DNA from: Marivirga lumbricoides
GTDB taxonomy: Bacteria > Bacteroidota > Bacteroidia > Cytophagales > Cyclobacteriaceae
DNA length: 64,000 bases
Reading direction: 5' to 3'
Assembly (NCBI RefSeq): GCF_014636295.1
Contig: NZ_BMEC01000004.1
Location: 1 to 64,000, forward strand
A program made the position numbers and the translations under genes. How positions within the stretch are numbered: the stretch's first letter is position 1; every line of letters begins with the position of its first letter. The notes beneath the pieces are model-generated. The model saw nothing but the letters and a program-made list of their open reading frames with translations, did not search any database and was not told the origin of the DNA. Of the stretch, positions 28,007-37,014 are shown piece by piece.

Positions 28007-29425
28007 ATGGTTAAAGACTGTCAATCAGTATGGAATAATTGTCTCCACTCAATAAAAGAGAGTGTGGGTGAACAAAGTTTTAACACTTGGTTCTCTCCTG
28101 TTGAGCCAGTGAAGTTGGAGAATAATGTATTGACTATCCAGGTACCAAGCCAGTTTTTTTATGAATGGCTGGAAGAACACTATGTACACATACTAAGAAA
28201 AGTGATTCATCAGGAATTAGGGCCTGAAGGTAGATTAGAGTATTCTGTGATTGTAGATAGGGGGAATGAAAAATATAAACCTTTTACAATCAACCTGCCT
28301 AATAATAATAAAAGTGATAAGCCAAAAGAGGTAAAGAAAGAACCTGCTTTCTCCAATCCTTTTACCTTAAATGGTGTGGATTTAAGCCAGCAGAGCTCTC
28401 AATTAAATCCTAACTATACATTTGACACTTTCATTGAAGGTGATTGTAACAGACTAGCCAGATCAGCCGGTTATGCGGTGGCTAAAAAGCCTGGAATAAC
28501 CTCTTTTAACCCGCTCATGGTATATGGTGGTGTAGGTTTAGGTAAAACTCACCTGGTACAGGCAATAGGTAACGAAATTAAAAATACCCTGGAAGGTAAA
28601 TTTGTATTGTATGTTTCTTCTGAGAAGTTTACGAATCAATTTATCGATGCCCTAAGGAACAATAAAATACAAGATTTTTCTAATTTTTATCTCCACATAG
28701 ATGCTTTAATAATTGATGATGTTCAATTTCTAGGAGGTAAAGAAAGAACACAGGAAATTTTCTTCCATATTTTTAATCACCTGCACCAGAATGGTAAACA
28801 AATCATAATGACCAGTGATAGACCTCCGCGGGATCTGAAAGGTTTGGAAGACAGACTACTTTCCCGTTTTAAGTGGGGTCTTACTGCAGATTTACAACAG
28901 CCGGACTTGGAAACGAGAATTGCCATCATTCAAAATAAAATGCAAAGTGATGGCATTCATATCCCTAGTGATGTGATTGAATATCTTGCTTACAGCGTAG
29001 ATACCAACATACGTGAATTGGAAGGGGTATTGATTTCTCTTATTGCACATGCCTCTTTAACCAGAAAGGAAATTGATCTGGAACTGGCAAAGCAGACTTT
29101 GAAGAATATCGTTCATGATATTGAATCTGAGGTAGGGATTGATTATATCCAAAAAACCATTTCTGAGCATTTTGCCGTAAAAATGGATGATTTAAAGGCA
29201 AAAACAAGGAAGAAAGAAATAGTAATTGCACGCCAGGTGGCGATGTTTTTCTGTAAAGAACATACCAATCATTCTTTAAAATCAATTGGTTATCATTTTG
29301 GTGGAAGAGACCATTCTACTGTTATTCATGCAGTACAATCTGTAAATGACATGATGCATGTAGATAAAAACTTTAAAGAACAGATGGAAGAATTGAAGAA
29401 GCGATTTAAAATGAAGAAGGTTTAA
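28007..29425 (+). CDS. dnaA: Chromosomal replication initiator protein DnaA
   Basis: DnaA binds origin boxes and opens the duplex. Domain I (MVKDCQSVWNNCLHSIKE..) is followed by a short linker (KSDKPKEVKKEPA), the AAA+ domain with Walker A GGVGLGKTH and Walker B IIDDVQFL, box VII-type sensor segments (SDRPPRDL), and the C-terminal helix-turn-helix with the signature GGRDHSTVIHA. The ATG at 28007 gives the usual opening; a GTG at 28001 adds two residues. It ends only 20 bp from the convergent exonuclease/GIY-YIG gene. Confidence 0.97.
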   Translation: MVKDCQSVWNNCLHSIKESVGEQSFNTWFSPVEPVKLENNVLTIQVPSQFFYEWLEEHYVHILRKVIHQELGPEGRLEYSVIVDRGNEKYKPFTINLPNNNKSDKPKEVKKEPAFSNPFTLNGVDLSQQSSQLNPNYTFDTFIEGDCNRLARSAGYAVAKKPGITSFNPLMVYGGVGLGKTHLVQAIGNEIKNTLEGKFVLYVSSEKFTNQFIDALRNNKIQDFSNFYLHIDALIIDDVQFLGGKERTQEIFFHIFNHLHQNGKQIIMTSDRPPRDLKGLEDRLLSRFKWGLTADLQQPDLETRIAIIQNKMQSDGIHIPSDVIEYLAYSVDTNIRELEGVLISLIAHASLTRKEIDLELAKQTLKNIVHDIESEVGIDYIQKTISEHFAVKMDDLKAKTRKKEIVIARQVAMFFCKEHTNHSLKSIGYHFGGRDHSTVIHAVQSVNDMMHVDKNFKEQMEELKKRFKMKKV

Positions 29426-29445
29426 ATCGCTTAATCTATTCACTA

Positions 29446-30855
29446 TTAACCGGCTTTATTGAGTCTCACTTTTTGTTGCATCCATTCCTCTTTTTTGAAT
29501 TTTTGATTGCCTTTGGTAGCTGATGGACTACTCAATATTTTATAAATTTCGGGGTGATCAGGAAATCTTTGTAGATAATTCTTCAGGTCTTCCCAGTCTG
29601 TAACCTGATCATTTTTATCCAGGAAACCATAACCCAGGTAATAACCGGCTTCTACCATAATGATACTCAATTCCTGTTCTGATTTTCCCTTGCCAATAAG
29701 AATGTAATCACTTTTTTCTGCATCGCACGCTTCAATAAACTGATCAACCTTTTTATTATGAATCTCTGCACTTTCCTTTCCTACACAAGCACCATCACAT
29801 TCTTTAATTTTATAGTCGAAACACTCAGCCGGAGCCGACTGATAACCTGCCATTTTAGGACAGACATTTAATTGCTTACTTTTCTCTACCAGAAAGTGAA
29901 AAGCAGCTGCATGATTGGCAAAGCGCATTACAGTTTTCATTCCAGGTTGCTTTCTGCCAATCTGTAATCTTTTGTAACCTAGTCTGTCTTCATAAAGAAA
30001 TATAGCGAATCCCGGATTATTGTTCTTTTGGGCACTGTTAAATCTGGGCCAATGCTTTCGTATTTCGTGAGACTCATGCAATAAGGCAATCAGTTCATTG
30101 CCTGTTAAGAGGTAATCCACATGATATATGTCTTTTTGAAATGATTGTTTAGTAACTTCGGCTTTCTTACCTCCAAAATGATTGCTTACTCTCTTTTTAA
30201 TATCCTTTGCTTTGCCCACATAAATAATCTTATTCTTATTATTTAAGAAATAATATACACCGGGAGAATGGGGGAGCGCCTCAAAAACTTCTTTATCTAA
30301 ATTTTCAGGAATATTTACATTGGTGGCGTTCTTTTTAAGCGTTTTTGATATTACATCTTCATGATCATTAGCAACTAACTGAGTAAATAACTCTGCGGTA
30401 GCAATAGCATCTCCATAGGCTCGGTGCCTATCATTTATAATAATATTTCTTTGGCTGCATAAGTTACCGAGGCTGTAGCTCTTATAGCCCGGGAAAATTT
30501 TTCTACTTAGGCGTACTGTGCATAATTTCTTCAGTTGGAGAGGAAAGCCCAACTCAGCAAAAGCTTTTTGTACAAAGGAGTAGTCAAAATTAACACTATG
30601 AGCAACAAAAATATTATCTTTAAGAAGTTCGTAGATGGTTTTTGCTTCCTCATAAAATTTGGGAGCATCTTCTACCATTGCATCACTTATGCCGTGAATG
30701 GCCTGCACCCCAATAGGAATTGCTCTCTCGGGATTAATCAGACTTTGATATTCCTTTACTACTTTTTCGCCATCATGCAAAATAATGGCGATTTCACAGA
30801 TTCTGTTTCTTTCTGCGTAACCGCCTGTAGTTTCTATATCAACTATTGCGTACAA
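29446..30855 (-). CDS. DnaQ-like exonuclease fused to a GIY-YIG/UvrC N-terminal-like nuclease
   Basis: Residues 1-165 are a DEDDh 3'-5' exonuclease of the DnaQ class (D6, E8, D91, H144, D149). Residues 195-275 are a GIY-YIG domain (GVYYFLNNKNKIIYVGKAKDIKKRV region), the 3'-side nuclease module of UvrC and Cho. Cys332, Cys345, Cys353 and Cys357 are spaced x12, x7, x3, closely like the four-cysteine cluster after the GIY-YIG domain of UvrC. There is no UvrB-binding, RNase H-like or HhH part. The fusion is known in actinobacteria and Bacteroidota and is thought to act in DNA repair, probably replacing or aiding UvrC; the exact role is inferred. Confidence 0.92.
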   Translation of the reverse strand: MYAIVDIETTGGYAERNRICEIAIILHDGEKVVKEYQSLINPERAIPIGVQAIHGISDAMVEDAPKFYEEAKTIYELLKDNIFVAHSVNFDYSFVQKAFAELGFPLQLKKLCTVRLSRKIFPGYKSYSLGNLCSQRNIIINDRHRAYGDAIATAELFTQLVANDHEDVISKTLKKNATNVNIPENLDKEVFEALPHSPGVYYFLNNKNKIIYVGKAKDIKKRVSNHFGGKKAEVTKQSFQKDIYHVDYLLTGNELIALLHESHEIRKHWPRFNSAQKNNNPGFAIFLYEDRLGYKRLQIGRKQPGMKTVMRFANHAAAFHFLVEKSKQLNVCPKMAGYQSAPAECFDYKIKECDGACVGKESAEIHNKKVDQFIEACDAEKSDYILIGKGKSEQELSIIMVEAGYYLGYGFLDKNDQVTDWEDLKNYLQRFPDHPEIYKILSSPSATKGNQKFKKEEWMQQKVRLNKAG

Positions 30856-30885
30856 ATTCTATTTTGAAAAATGCTAAAATTAGAT

Positions 30886-32046
30886 TTACTCCGTCCAGCT
30901 CATAGGGTATTTTTTATCCAAAAACTCCTTACCCTCATTAGTGACAAACAGAGGCTTGAAAGTATCTAACATTACAGCGAGCTCTTCAGTTTCCTTTGCA
31001 CCAATACTTTTTTCTACTGTGCCCGGATGAGGTCCGTGTGGTAAACCGCCAGGGTGTAAGGTAAAAGAACCTCTGTCTATCCCTTTTCTACTCATAAAGT
31101 TACCTTCCACATAATAAAGCACTTCATCGGAATCAATATTACTGTGATTATAGGGTGCCGGTATGGATTTAGGATGATAATCAAACAGCCTTGGTACGAA
31201 TGAGCAAATCACGAAATTGTGGGCCTGAAAAGTTTGGTGTACCGGTGGTGGCTGATGAATTCGGCCGGTAATGGGTTCAAAATCATGGATTGATAGTGTA
31301 TAAGGATACAAAAAACCGTCCCATCCTACTAAATCAAAAGGACTATGCTCATATATATAATGATGAATATAGCCGCCTTTTTTAATTTTTAAATGATACT
31401 CTCCTTTACTTTCTTCAGTAATTAATTCCTGAGGTGGGTGAATGTCTCTTTCACAATATGGAGAGTGTTCCAGCAACTGACCTAGCTGATTTCTGTATCG
31501 CTTTACTGTTTCAACAGGGCTTGCTGATTCAATTACCAGGTACCTTACTTCACCTGCATCCCAATCTAATTTGTAAATGGTTGTGCGTGGTATTACTACA
31601 TAATCACCAGCCTTAATGCTTAATTTACCGAATTGTGAATACAAATGACCACTTCCATCGTGAATAAATAATAGTTCATCGGCTTCTGCATTTTTGTAAT
31701 AATAATCCATGCTTCTACGGCTTGGCATACAGAGCGCCATTGAAACATCATTGTTCATCAAAAGTACTTTTCTGGCATCTAAAAAATCAGTACCTGTATT
31801 AGTGACTTTGGATGTATTTAAGTGAACCTGCTGTAAAGGGAAATCCTTATCCGGTGTAGCCCCATAAGCCACGGATTCTTTAATAGCTTTTACTCTGGTT
31901 GGTGGATTAATATGATACAGGTTGGAATAAATCCCTGAAAACCCTTCTGAGCTCACTAATTCTTCAGCATACAAACTTCCATCGGGTTGCCTGAACTGCG
32001 TGTGTCTCTTATGGGGGATATTTCCTTTCTTTACATAATACGCCAT
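30886..32046 (-). CDS. hmgA: Homogentisate 1,2-dioxygenase family protein
   Basis: The protein matches homogentisate dioxygenase: KGNIPHKRHTQFR at the N-terminus, double cupin core, and C-terminal LHPGGLPHGPHPG. The enzyme opens the ring of homogentisate with Fe(II) in tyrosine/phenylalanine breakdown. Its length of 386 residues is at the short end for bacterial members (380-450), as is common in Bacteroidota. 4-hydroxyphenylpyruvate dioxygenase and fumarylacetoacetase genes are not within the window. It lies 6 bp after the S41 peptidase gene, hence in the same transcript. Confidence 0.9.
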   Translation of the reverse strand: MAYYVKKGNIPHKRHTQFRQPDGSLYAEELVSSEGFSGIYSNLYHINPPTRVKAIKESVAYGATPDKDFPLQQVHLNTSKVTNTGTDFLDARKVLLMNNDVSMALCMPSRRSMDYYYKNAEADELLFIHDGSGHLYSQFGKLSIKAGDYVVIPRTTIYKLDWDAGEVRYLVIESASPVETVKRYRNQLGQLLEHSPYCERDIHPPQELITEESKGEYHLKIKKGGYIHHYIYEHSPFDLVGWDGFLYPYTLSIHDFEPITGRIHQPPPVHQTFQAHNFVICSFVPRLFDYHPKSIPAPYNHSNIDSDEVLYYVEGNFMSRKGIDRGSFTLHPGGLPHGPHPGTVEKSIGAKETEELAVMLDTFKPLFVTNEGKEFLDKKYPMSWTE

Positions 32047-32052
32047 AAATTT

Positions 32053-33678
32053 TTATTTTTTAGCCAATGTCTCGGCTCTGTCAAAAAGTTTTAATGCTTC
32101 TTTAAAAATTTCATTTTGTTGATTAATGATAGGGTAGAAGCCTTCATTGTTCCATACATTTCTGGCTATGTAAGCCTTTGTATAGATTTTAATTAATTTT
32201 TTAGACTTTTCAAACTGGGCAGAGTCAAATTTCACATCATTGCTTTCTGCTAACTTCATCAAATCACTTAGCATTGTGTCAGTTACCTCAAAATTACTGA
32301 TGTAATCTTCTTTACCCATGTTTTCCAACATCTTCTTATTTCTCTCATGGTAAGAAAAAGTGTATTGTCTCAAACTATTGCTGTAGAAAAGCTTGTTTAG
32401 GTAATCAGAATTGGCAGCAGTATCAAGCGCTACAAAGTAATCGGGCATTATACCCCCGCCTCCATATACCACCCTTCCTTTTTCTGTAGTGTACTTTAAT
32501 GAGTCAGCAAATTGAATGCTATCAGCCACAAAATACTCCCCATGCTCATAGCGTTGCAGCATTTCTTTTTGATACTCTGCTGGGGTTTCTCCAAATGGTT
32601 TCTGAATTGACCTCCCACTAGGTGTATAATATTTAGAGATAGTTAAACGAAGTTCTGAGCCATCTTGTAGCGGAATTGGCATTTGAACAAGCCCTTTTCC
32701 AAAAGATCTTCTCCCAACAATTAAACCTCTGTCGTTATCCTGGATAGCTCCTGAAACAATTTCAGAAGCGGAGGCACTGCCCTCATTAATTAATACTATC
32801 AATGGGCTTTTCTCAAATATGCCCTCTTTAATAGCTCTTGCCTCTGAGTTGAATCTCTTCTCTTTTCCTTTTGTATATACTATCATAGCATTATTTGAAA
32901 GAAACTCATCGGCCATGCTAATCGCTTTATCCATATAGCCACCAGGGTTATCCTGTAAGTCCAGAATCAGTTTCTGAAGTCCTTTAGATTTTAAATCTTT
33001 AAGGGCCTCGATAAATTCTGTATAGGTAGTAGCAGAAAAACGGCTAACTTTAATGTAGCCTATCTCATCATCCACCATGTAGCTGGCATCCACAGAAAAT
33101 TGTGGTATTTTATCCCTTACAATTGTGTATTGCATTGGGGCATCAGCATTCCTTCTTAAAATGCTAACTTCTACTTCACTGCCCTTTTCTCCTCTCAGAT
33201 ATTCATGAACCTGTCTGTTGGTTAATCCAATACCAGCAATATTTTCTCCATTTACACTAATGATTTTATCTCCTGATTGCAGGCCTGCAGATTCAGAAGG
33301 GCCACCACTTAATGGGGCCACTACGTAAAGAGTATCTTTAAAAATATTAAACTCTATCCCTATTCCTTCATAATTTCCCCTTAAATCCGCAGAAACCATT
33401 TCTAAATCTTTGGCAGGGATATAAGAAGTATGGGGGTCCAGTTTTTTAAGCATTCCCTCTATTGCGCTATTAACCAACTCCTCACTGTCAACTTCTTCAA
33501 CGTAATTTTGATCTATCTGAAAAAGAATTTCTTTTATTCTGGAAATACCTTCAAGCACTGTACCTTTTGAGCTTTCAGGGTTGGCCATGGTTGCACCAAT
33601 TAAAATACCTGCAGCCAGAGTACTGAAAACTATTAAAGGTAATTTCACCTGAAATGAACTATTATTTATCTTACTCAC
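32053..33678 (-). CDS. S41 family C-terminal processing peptidase
   Basis: The 541-residue protein has an N-terminal membrane anchor or signal (about 12-32), a CTPase N-domain, a PDZ domain (about 93-172), and the catalytic core with Ser303 in INEGSASASE and Lys328 in RRSFGKGLVQ, spaced 25 residues apart as in Tsp. A helical C-terminal extension follows. Such proteases cut proteins at nonpolar C-termini in the periplasm. Start at 33678 fits the signal. It is divergent from the hemerythrin operon, sharing a 108-bp gap. Confidence 0.94.
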   Translation of the reverse strand: MSKINNSSFQVKLPLIVFSTLAAGILIGATMANPESSKGTVLEGISRIKEILFQIDQNYVEEVDSEELVNSAIEGMLKKLDPHTSYIPAKDLEMVSADLRGNYEGIGIEFNIFKDTLYVVAPLSGGPSESAGLQSGDKIISVNGENIAGIGLTNRQVHEYLRGEKGSEVEVSILRRNADAPMQYTIVRDKIPQFSVDASYMVDDEIGYIKVSRFSATTYTEFIEALKDLKSKGLQKLILDLQDNPGGYMDKAISMADEFLSNNAMIVYTKGKEKRFNSEARAIKEGIFEKSPLIVLINEGSASASEIVSGAIQDNDRGLIVGRRSFGKGLVQMPIPLQDGSELRLTISKYYTPSGRSIQKPFGETPAEYQKEMLQRYEHGEYFVADSIQFADSLKYTTEKGRVVYGGGGIMPDYFVALDTAANSDYLNKLFYSNSLRQYTFSYHERNKKMLENMGKEDYISNFEVTDTMLSDLMKLAESNDVKFDSAQFEKSKKLIKIYTKAYIARNVWNNEGFYPIINQQNEIFKEALKLFDRAETLAKK

Positions 33679-33732
33679 GTTTATAAAATTTTTATTCTAA
33701 CAAATAACGCATAAATTTAGTAAATCGTTGAA

Positions 33733-33763
33733 TTGAAAAGCCTTAAAATTTCAATTACCTTTG
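33733..33763 (+). promoter_or_regulatory. Promoter of the hemerythrin-ruvX-def operon
   Basis: TTG (33733-33735), a 20-bp spacer, and TACCTTTG (33756-33763) fit the Bacteroidota promoter pattern, 23 bp before the GTG start. Confidence 0.6.
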
Positions 33764-33786
33764 TACAATAGCTTAAATTAATAAAA

Positions 33787-34536
33787 GTGGAATATTCTCA
33801 AAAAAAGATAAAGGAATTAGTAGCTGAAAATTATGTTTTCGCCTCCGTTCTCTATTATCTGGGTGTGGATTATTATGAATATGAGGAGGATACTCTGGAG
33901 AAAGTATGTAATCTGAAAGGATTGCAGGTCCATCATGTAACTGATGAATTAGAGAGGATAACCTCTAACGAGGAAATAGCCAATCTGAAATTATTGTCAT
34001 TTCCCATTGACCTGGTAATAAGCTACCTTAAGCACAGCCATTTCATTTTTATTAAAAAGGACCTTCCTTTTTTAGTGAAGCTCATTAATAATTCAAAATC
34101 GATGGATCCTCTCTTTGTGCCCATTGAGCAGGAGTTAAAAGACGTTTTCCCATTATTTGTTGAAGATTTCGTTCATCATATTTATGAAGAAGAAGATACA
34201 CTTTTTGAGCATATTCTTCAGTTGAAGAAGATAGAAGAAAGAAAATTAAACCCTTCTACATTTTTCTATCAGAGAGCGCAGTTCAGTATGCAGAAATTTG
34301 CTATAGATCATGAAGTGCATGACGATGAGATGAAAGGAATCAGGTTTTTAATGGATCAGTATCCTATCACTCAAACCACTGAACTGAATACTAAGGTCTT
34401 GTTTTCTGAATTAGAGCGCTTTGAGGAAAAGCTAAAAGTGCATGCTAAAATTGAAAACGAGATTTTATTTCCTAAAGCTTTAATGTTGGAGAAACAGGTT
34501 AGAAAACAATTTGAAACTGTTATTCGAAGCAATTAA
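33787..34536 (+). CDS. Hemerythrin-domain protein with ScdA_N-like N-terminus (RIC/YtfE relative)
   Basis: Residues 1-60 align with the ScdA N-terminal (DUF542) domain of YtfE/RIC proteins, but the Cys-Cys-Gly-Gly of that domain is replaced by YEYE in LGVDYYEYEEDTLEKV. The rest is a four-helix hemerythrin-like bundle with metal ligands in LKHSHFIFIKKD, FVHHIYEEEDTLFEHI, FAIDHEVHDDEMKGI and VHAKIENEILFPK. RIC proteins hold a di-iron centre and repair Fe-S clusters damaged by NO or oxidants; the loss of the cysteines makes the same role uncertain. GTG start. It is first in a tight operon with ruvX (2-bp gap) and def. Confidence 0.82.
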   Translation: MEYSQKKIKELVAENYVFASVLYYLGVDYYEYEEDTLEKVCNLKGLQVHHVTDELERITSNEEIANLKLLSFPIDLVISYLKHSHFIFIKKDLPFLVKLINNSKSMDPLFVPIEQELKDVFPLFVEDFVHHIYEEEDTLFEHILQLKKIEERKLNPSTFFYQRAQFSMQKFAIDHEVHDDEMKGIRFLMDQYPITQTTELNTKVLFSELERFEEKLKVHAKIENEILFPKALMLEKQVRKQFETVIRSN

Positions 34537-34538
34537 AA

Positions 34539-34952
34539 GTGGCTAGGATTTTAGCAATTGATTATGGAAATAAAAGAGTAGGGATAGCTGTAACAGACCC
34601 TATTAAAATAATTGCCTCCCCTCTGGACACTGTTCACTCTAAAGATGTTATATCTTTTCTTACAACTTACTTTTCCAAAGAAGAAGTTGAAGCAGTAGTG
34701 GTGGGGTACCCTACTAATGAAGAGGGGGAAGCAACTGATGCCACAAGGCAGGTTCAGGCATTTATTAATCTTTTCAGGAAGAAATTTCCAAATATGCCTT
34801 TACATTTGCAGGACGAAAGCTTCAGTTCTCAAATGGCATTGCAGTCAATGATTGCTGCAGGATCCAACAGAAAGCAACGGAACAAAAAGTCCGGCAATAT
34901 TGATAAGGTAAGTGCCGCAATAATTTTACAACAATATTTAGAAGAAAATTAG
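34539..34952 (+). CDS. ruvX: Putative Holliday junction resolvase / pre-16S rRNA nuclease YqgF
   Basis: The 137-residue RNase H-fold protein has the family's acidic residues: ILAIDYGNKRVGIAV (Asp7), VVVGYPTNEEGEATDATRQVQAF, LQDESFSSQMA and the closing block NIDKVSAAIILQQYLE. YqgF/RuvX is essential in many bacteria and trims the 16S rRNA 5' end; a resolvase role was the original proposal. GTG start, only 2 bp after the hemerythrin gene and 1 bp before def. Confidence 0.93.
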   Translation: MARILAIDYGNKRVGIAVTDPIKIIASPLDTVHSKDVISFLTTYFSKEEVEAVVVGYPTNEEGEATDATRQVQAFINLFRKKFPNMPLHLQDESFSSQMALQSMIAAGSNRKQRNKKSGNIDKVSAAIILQQYLEEN

Positions 34953-34953
34953 T

Positions 34954-35508
34954 ATGATTTACCCTATTGTGGCTTATGGCCATCCTATATTAAAGAAAAA
35001 AGCGATAGATATTGAAAAGGATGAACTTGATGTTAAAACATTGGTGGATGATATGTTTGAAACCATGTACAACGCCAATGGAGTAGGGCTTGCTGCTCCT
35101 CAAATTGGAAAGGGAATCCGATTATTTGTGATTGATACTGAGCCTATTGATGATAACGATGAGGCTAAAATTAAGCAAGCTTTTATTAATCCTGAAATAT
35201 TATCTGAAGAGGGGGAAGAGTGGGCATATGAAGAAGGATGCTTAAGTATACCTAACATCAGAGAAGATGTTTTTCGTCAGGAAAAGATCAGGATAAGGTA
35301 CAGGGATTTAGACTGGAAAGAGCATGAAGAAGATTTTGAGGGGTTTAATGCCAGGGTAATTCAACATGAATACGACCATATTGAAGGAGTGCTGTTTACT
35401 GATCATGTTTCTGCTTTTAAAAAGAGATTATTGAAAGGAAAGCTGGCTAATATTAGCAAGGGTAAGGTGAGTGCAGACTATAAAATGTTATTTCCTCAGA
35501 AAAAATAA
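34954..35508 (+). CDS. def: Peptide deformylase
   Basis: Removes the formyl group from new proteins. The three signature motifs are present: GVGLAAPQIG, EEGCLSIP (metal-binding Cys) and QHEYDHIEGVLF (HExxH metal site). The length of 184 is normal. The enzyme uses Fe(II) or Zn. The tight coupling to ruvX is common in Bacteroidota. A small stem (TGAGA-AACG-TCTCA) at about 35530-35543 follows the stop but has no T-run. Confidence 0.96.
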   Translation: MIYPIVAYGHPILKKKAIDIEKDELDVKTLVDDMFETMYNANGVGLAAPQIGKGIRLFVIDTEPIDDNDEAKIKQAFINPEILSEEGEEWAYEEGCLSIPNIREDVFRQEKIRIRYRDLDWKEHEEDFEGFNARVIQHEYDHIEGVLFTDHVSAFKKRLLKGKLANISKGKVSADYKMLFPQKK

Positions 35509-35590
35509 TCAAAATATATGAGAGAGATGTGAGAAACGTCTCATGTAATATTCCTCTTTAGATTATTCGATAATTGCAGAACTGATTATA

Positions 35591-35598
35591 TAATTTTG
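35591..35598 (+). promoter_or_regulatory. Candidate -7 box of the TPR gene
   Basis: TAATTTTG matches TAnnTTTG and lies about 95 bp before the start codon; the nearest upstream TTG (35574) gives a spacer of only 14 bp, so this is a tentative call. Confidence 0.35.
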
Positions 35599-35693
35599 GC
35601 AATGATAAGTCTAAAGTGATAACTCAAAAATGCTGGCAGCATTATTGTTATATTGATATTTTGAATCTTAGAGTAAAATAAAGCGCGCAAACA

Positions 35694-36338
35694 ATGAATA
35701 GATTAAGGAAAGTGTTTCTCTCCCTCTCAATGGCATTTCTTTCAACCGGTTTTCTGGTTGCACAAAAAACTGCTGAGCAATACATAGATTATGGTATTAA
35801 AAAGCTCGAAAATAATGAGTTCATGGAAGCCATCGTTAGCTTCAATGAAGCCATTTCTGTGAATAATAAATCATACCAGGCATACTACATGCGGGGGAAT
35901 ATTAAACAGCAGTTTTCTGATGTACATGGTGCCATGAAAGATTATAACACTGCTATTGAAATAAACCCCAAGTTGACTGAGGCTTATTTTGAAAGAGGGA
36001 ATGTTAAATACCTCCTGCAGGATTATTATGGAGCAATTGATGATTACACAAGAACGATTGAACTGAATGAAAATAATCTGGATGCCTATTACAAAAGAGG
36101 GCAGGCTAAGCAGCAACTTGAGGCTTATCAGGATGCCATTAACGACTGTACCCAAATTTTATCCAAAGATACTAATAATGTAGATGCCTACTTTTTAAGA
36201 GGGGTGTTAAGAATAGAGTATGGTCAGCTTTCAGAAGGTTGTCTTGATTTAAGTAAAGCAGGTGAGTTGGGCGACTTAAAAGCGTATGAAATGATTCGGG
36301 AAAAGTGCAATGATGCACGAAGCTCTCCTAGAAAATAA
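35694..36338 (+). CDS. Exported tetratricopeptide repeat protein
   Basis: A signal peptide (MNRLRKVFLSLSMAFLSTGFLVAQ) is followed by about five TPR units of 34 residues (from residue 28 to about 195), each with the A..D...AI...P pattern, such as HGAMKDYNTAIEINPKLTEAYFERGN. TPR proteins are scaffolds for protein binding; here in the periplasm. No other domain is present. The gene is alone between def and a terminator. Confidence 0.88.
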   Translation: MNRLRKVFLSLSMAFLSTGFLVAQKTAEQYIDYGIKKLENNEFMEAIVSFNEAISVNNKSYQAYYMRGNIKQQFSDVHGAMKDYNTAIEINPKLTEAYFERGNVKYLLQDYYGAIDDYTRTIELNENNLDAYYKRGQAKQQLEAYQDAINDCTQILSKDTNNVDAYFLRGVLRIEYGQLSEGCLDLSKAGELGDLKAYEMIREKCNDARSSPRK

Positions 36339-36353
36339 CTCTTCAAAACTTTC

Positions 36354-36382
36354 AAACCGCTCTTAGGAGAGCGGTTTTTTTT
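36354..36382 (+). terminator. Intrinsic terminator after the TPR gene
   Basis: ACCGCTCT-TAGG-AGAGCGGT followed by eight T, immediately before the stop codon of the convergent DUF4442 gene. Confidence 0.9.
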
Positions 36383-36887
36383 ATTTCTTGGTTTTTACTT
36401 TATCCCACGGCTTAATCTGCCAATAAATTAATCCTGTACTGAGATGGTTTTCTTTCTCATCGTAGAGTTTGATCTCACAGGGAATTACAACAGCATCATT
36501 TTTTTGTAAAGGCTCTTCAACTTTTTCTTTCACCCAATTAGCATCAATCGAAAATTCAGCATAGGCATTCATTTTACCTTGGAAATGATAATCCATTTCA
36601 AGCTTTTGCATAATAATGCGGTATTTCTTTGCATCCAGCTTATATAAAATCATTAAGCCAGTAGTGAATTCGGAAACGGTGGCCATAGCGCAGGCATGGA
36701 TGCCCTTAATATGATTAAGATTTCTCCTTTTATAAGGAAGTTTAGTCCTTACTTTATCTTCCTGAATGCTAATTAATTGAAAACCATGAGGCTTGTTAAA
36801 AGGGATCATATAATCCAGACCTCTGTTGAGTACCCATAAATAGAATTTTGACTGGCTTGCCTTCCTGATTAGCTGATTCAGATTCAT
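36381..36887 (-). CDS. DUF4442 hotdog-fold protein
   Basis: The 168-residue protein matches DUF4442 (hotdog/thioesterase-like): the N-terminal helical block (FYLWVLNRGLDYMIPFNKPHGF), then LPYKRRNLNHIKGIHACAMATVSEFTTGLMI, which is the helix region typical of the family. Hotdog proteins often bind or cleave acyl-CoA, but a catalytic residue is not evident and the substrate is unknown. It stands alone, divergent from the FAD oxidoreductase gene. Confidence 0.83.
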   Translation of the reverse strand: MNLNQLIRKASQSKFYLWVLNRGLDYMIPFNKPHGFQLISIQEDKVRTKLPYKRRNLNHIKGIHACAMATVSEFTTGLMILYKLDAKKYRIIMQKLEMDYHFQGKMNAYAEFSIDANWVKEKVEEPLQKNDAVVIPCEIKLYDEKENHLSTGLIYWQIKPWDKVKTKK

Positions 36888-37014
36888 AATGTTGTTGATT
36901 AAATCGGATTGAAGTAGATTTGGTTAATAGAAGTTGATTTTAAAATGACCAATGTCGTTTAAAACCTTCTATTTTTCAAATGAAAGATTTTTTAAGTTAC
37001 AAAGTAAGCGCAGA

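Noticed and set aside
35521-35560. Terminator after def
   Set aside because: The TGAGA-AACG-TCTCA stem is short and has no T-run.
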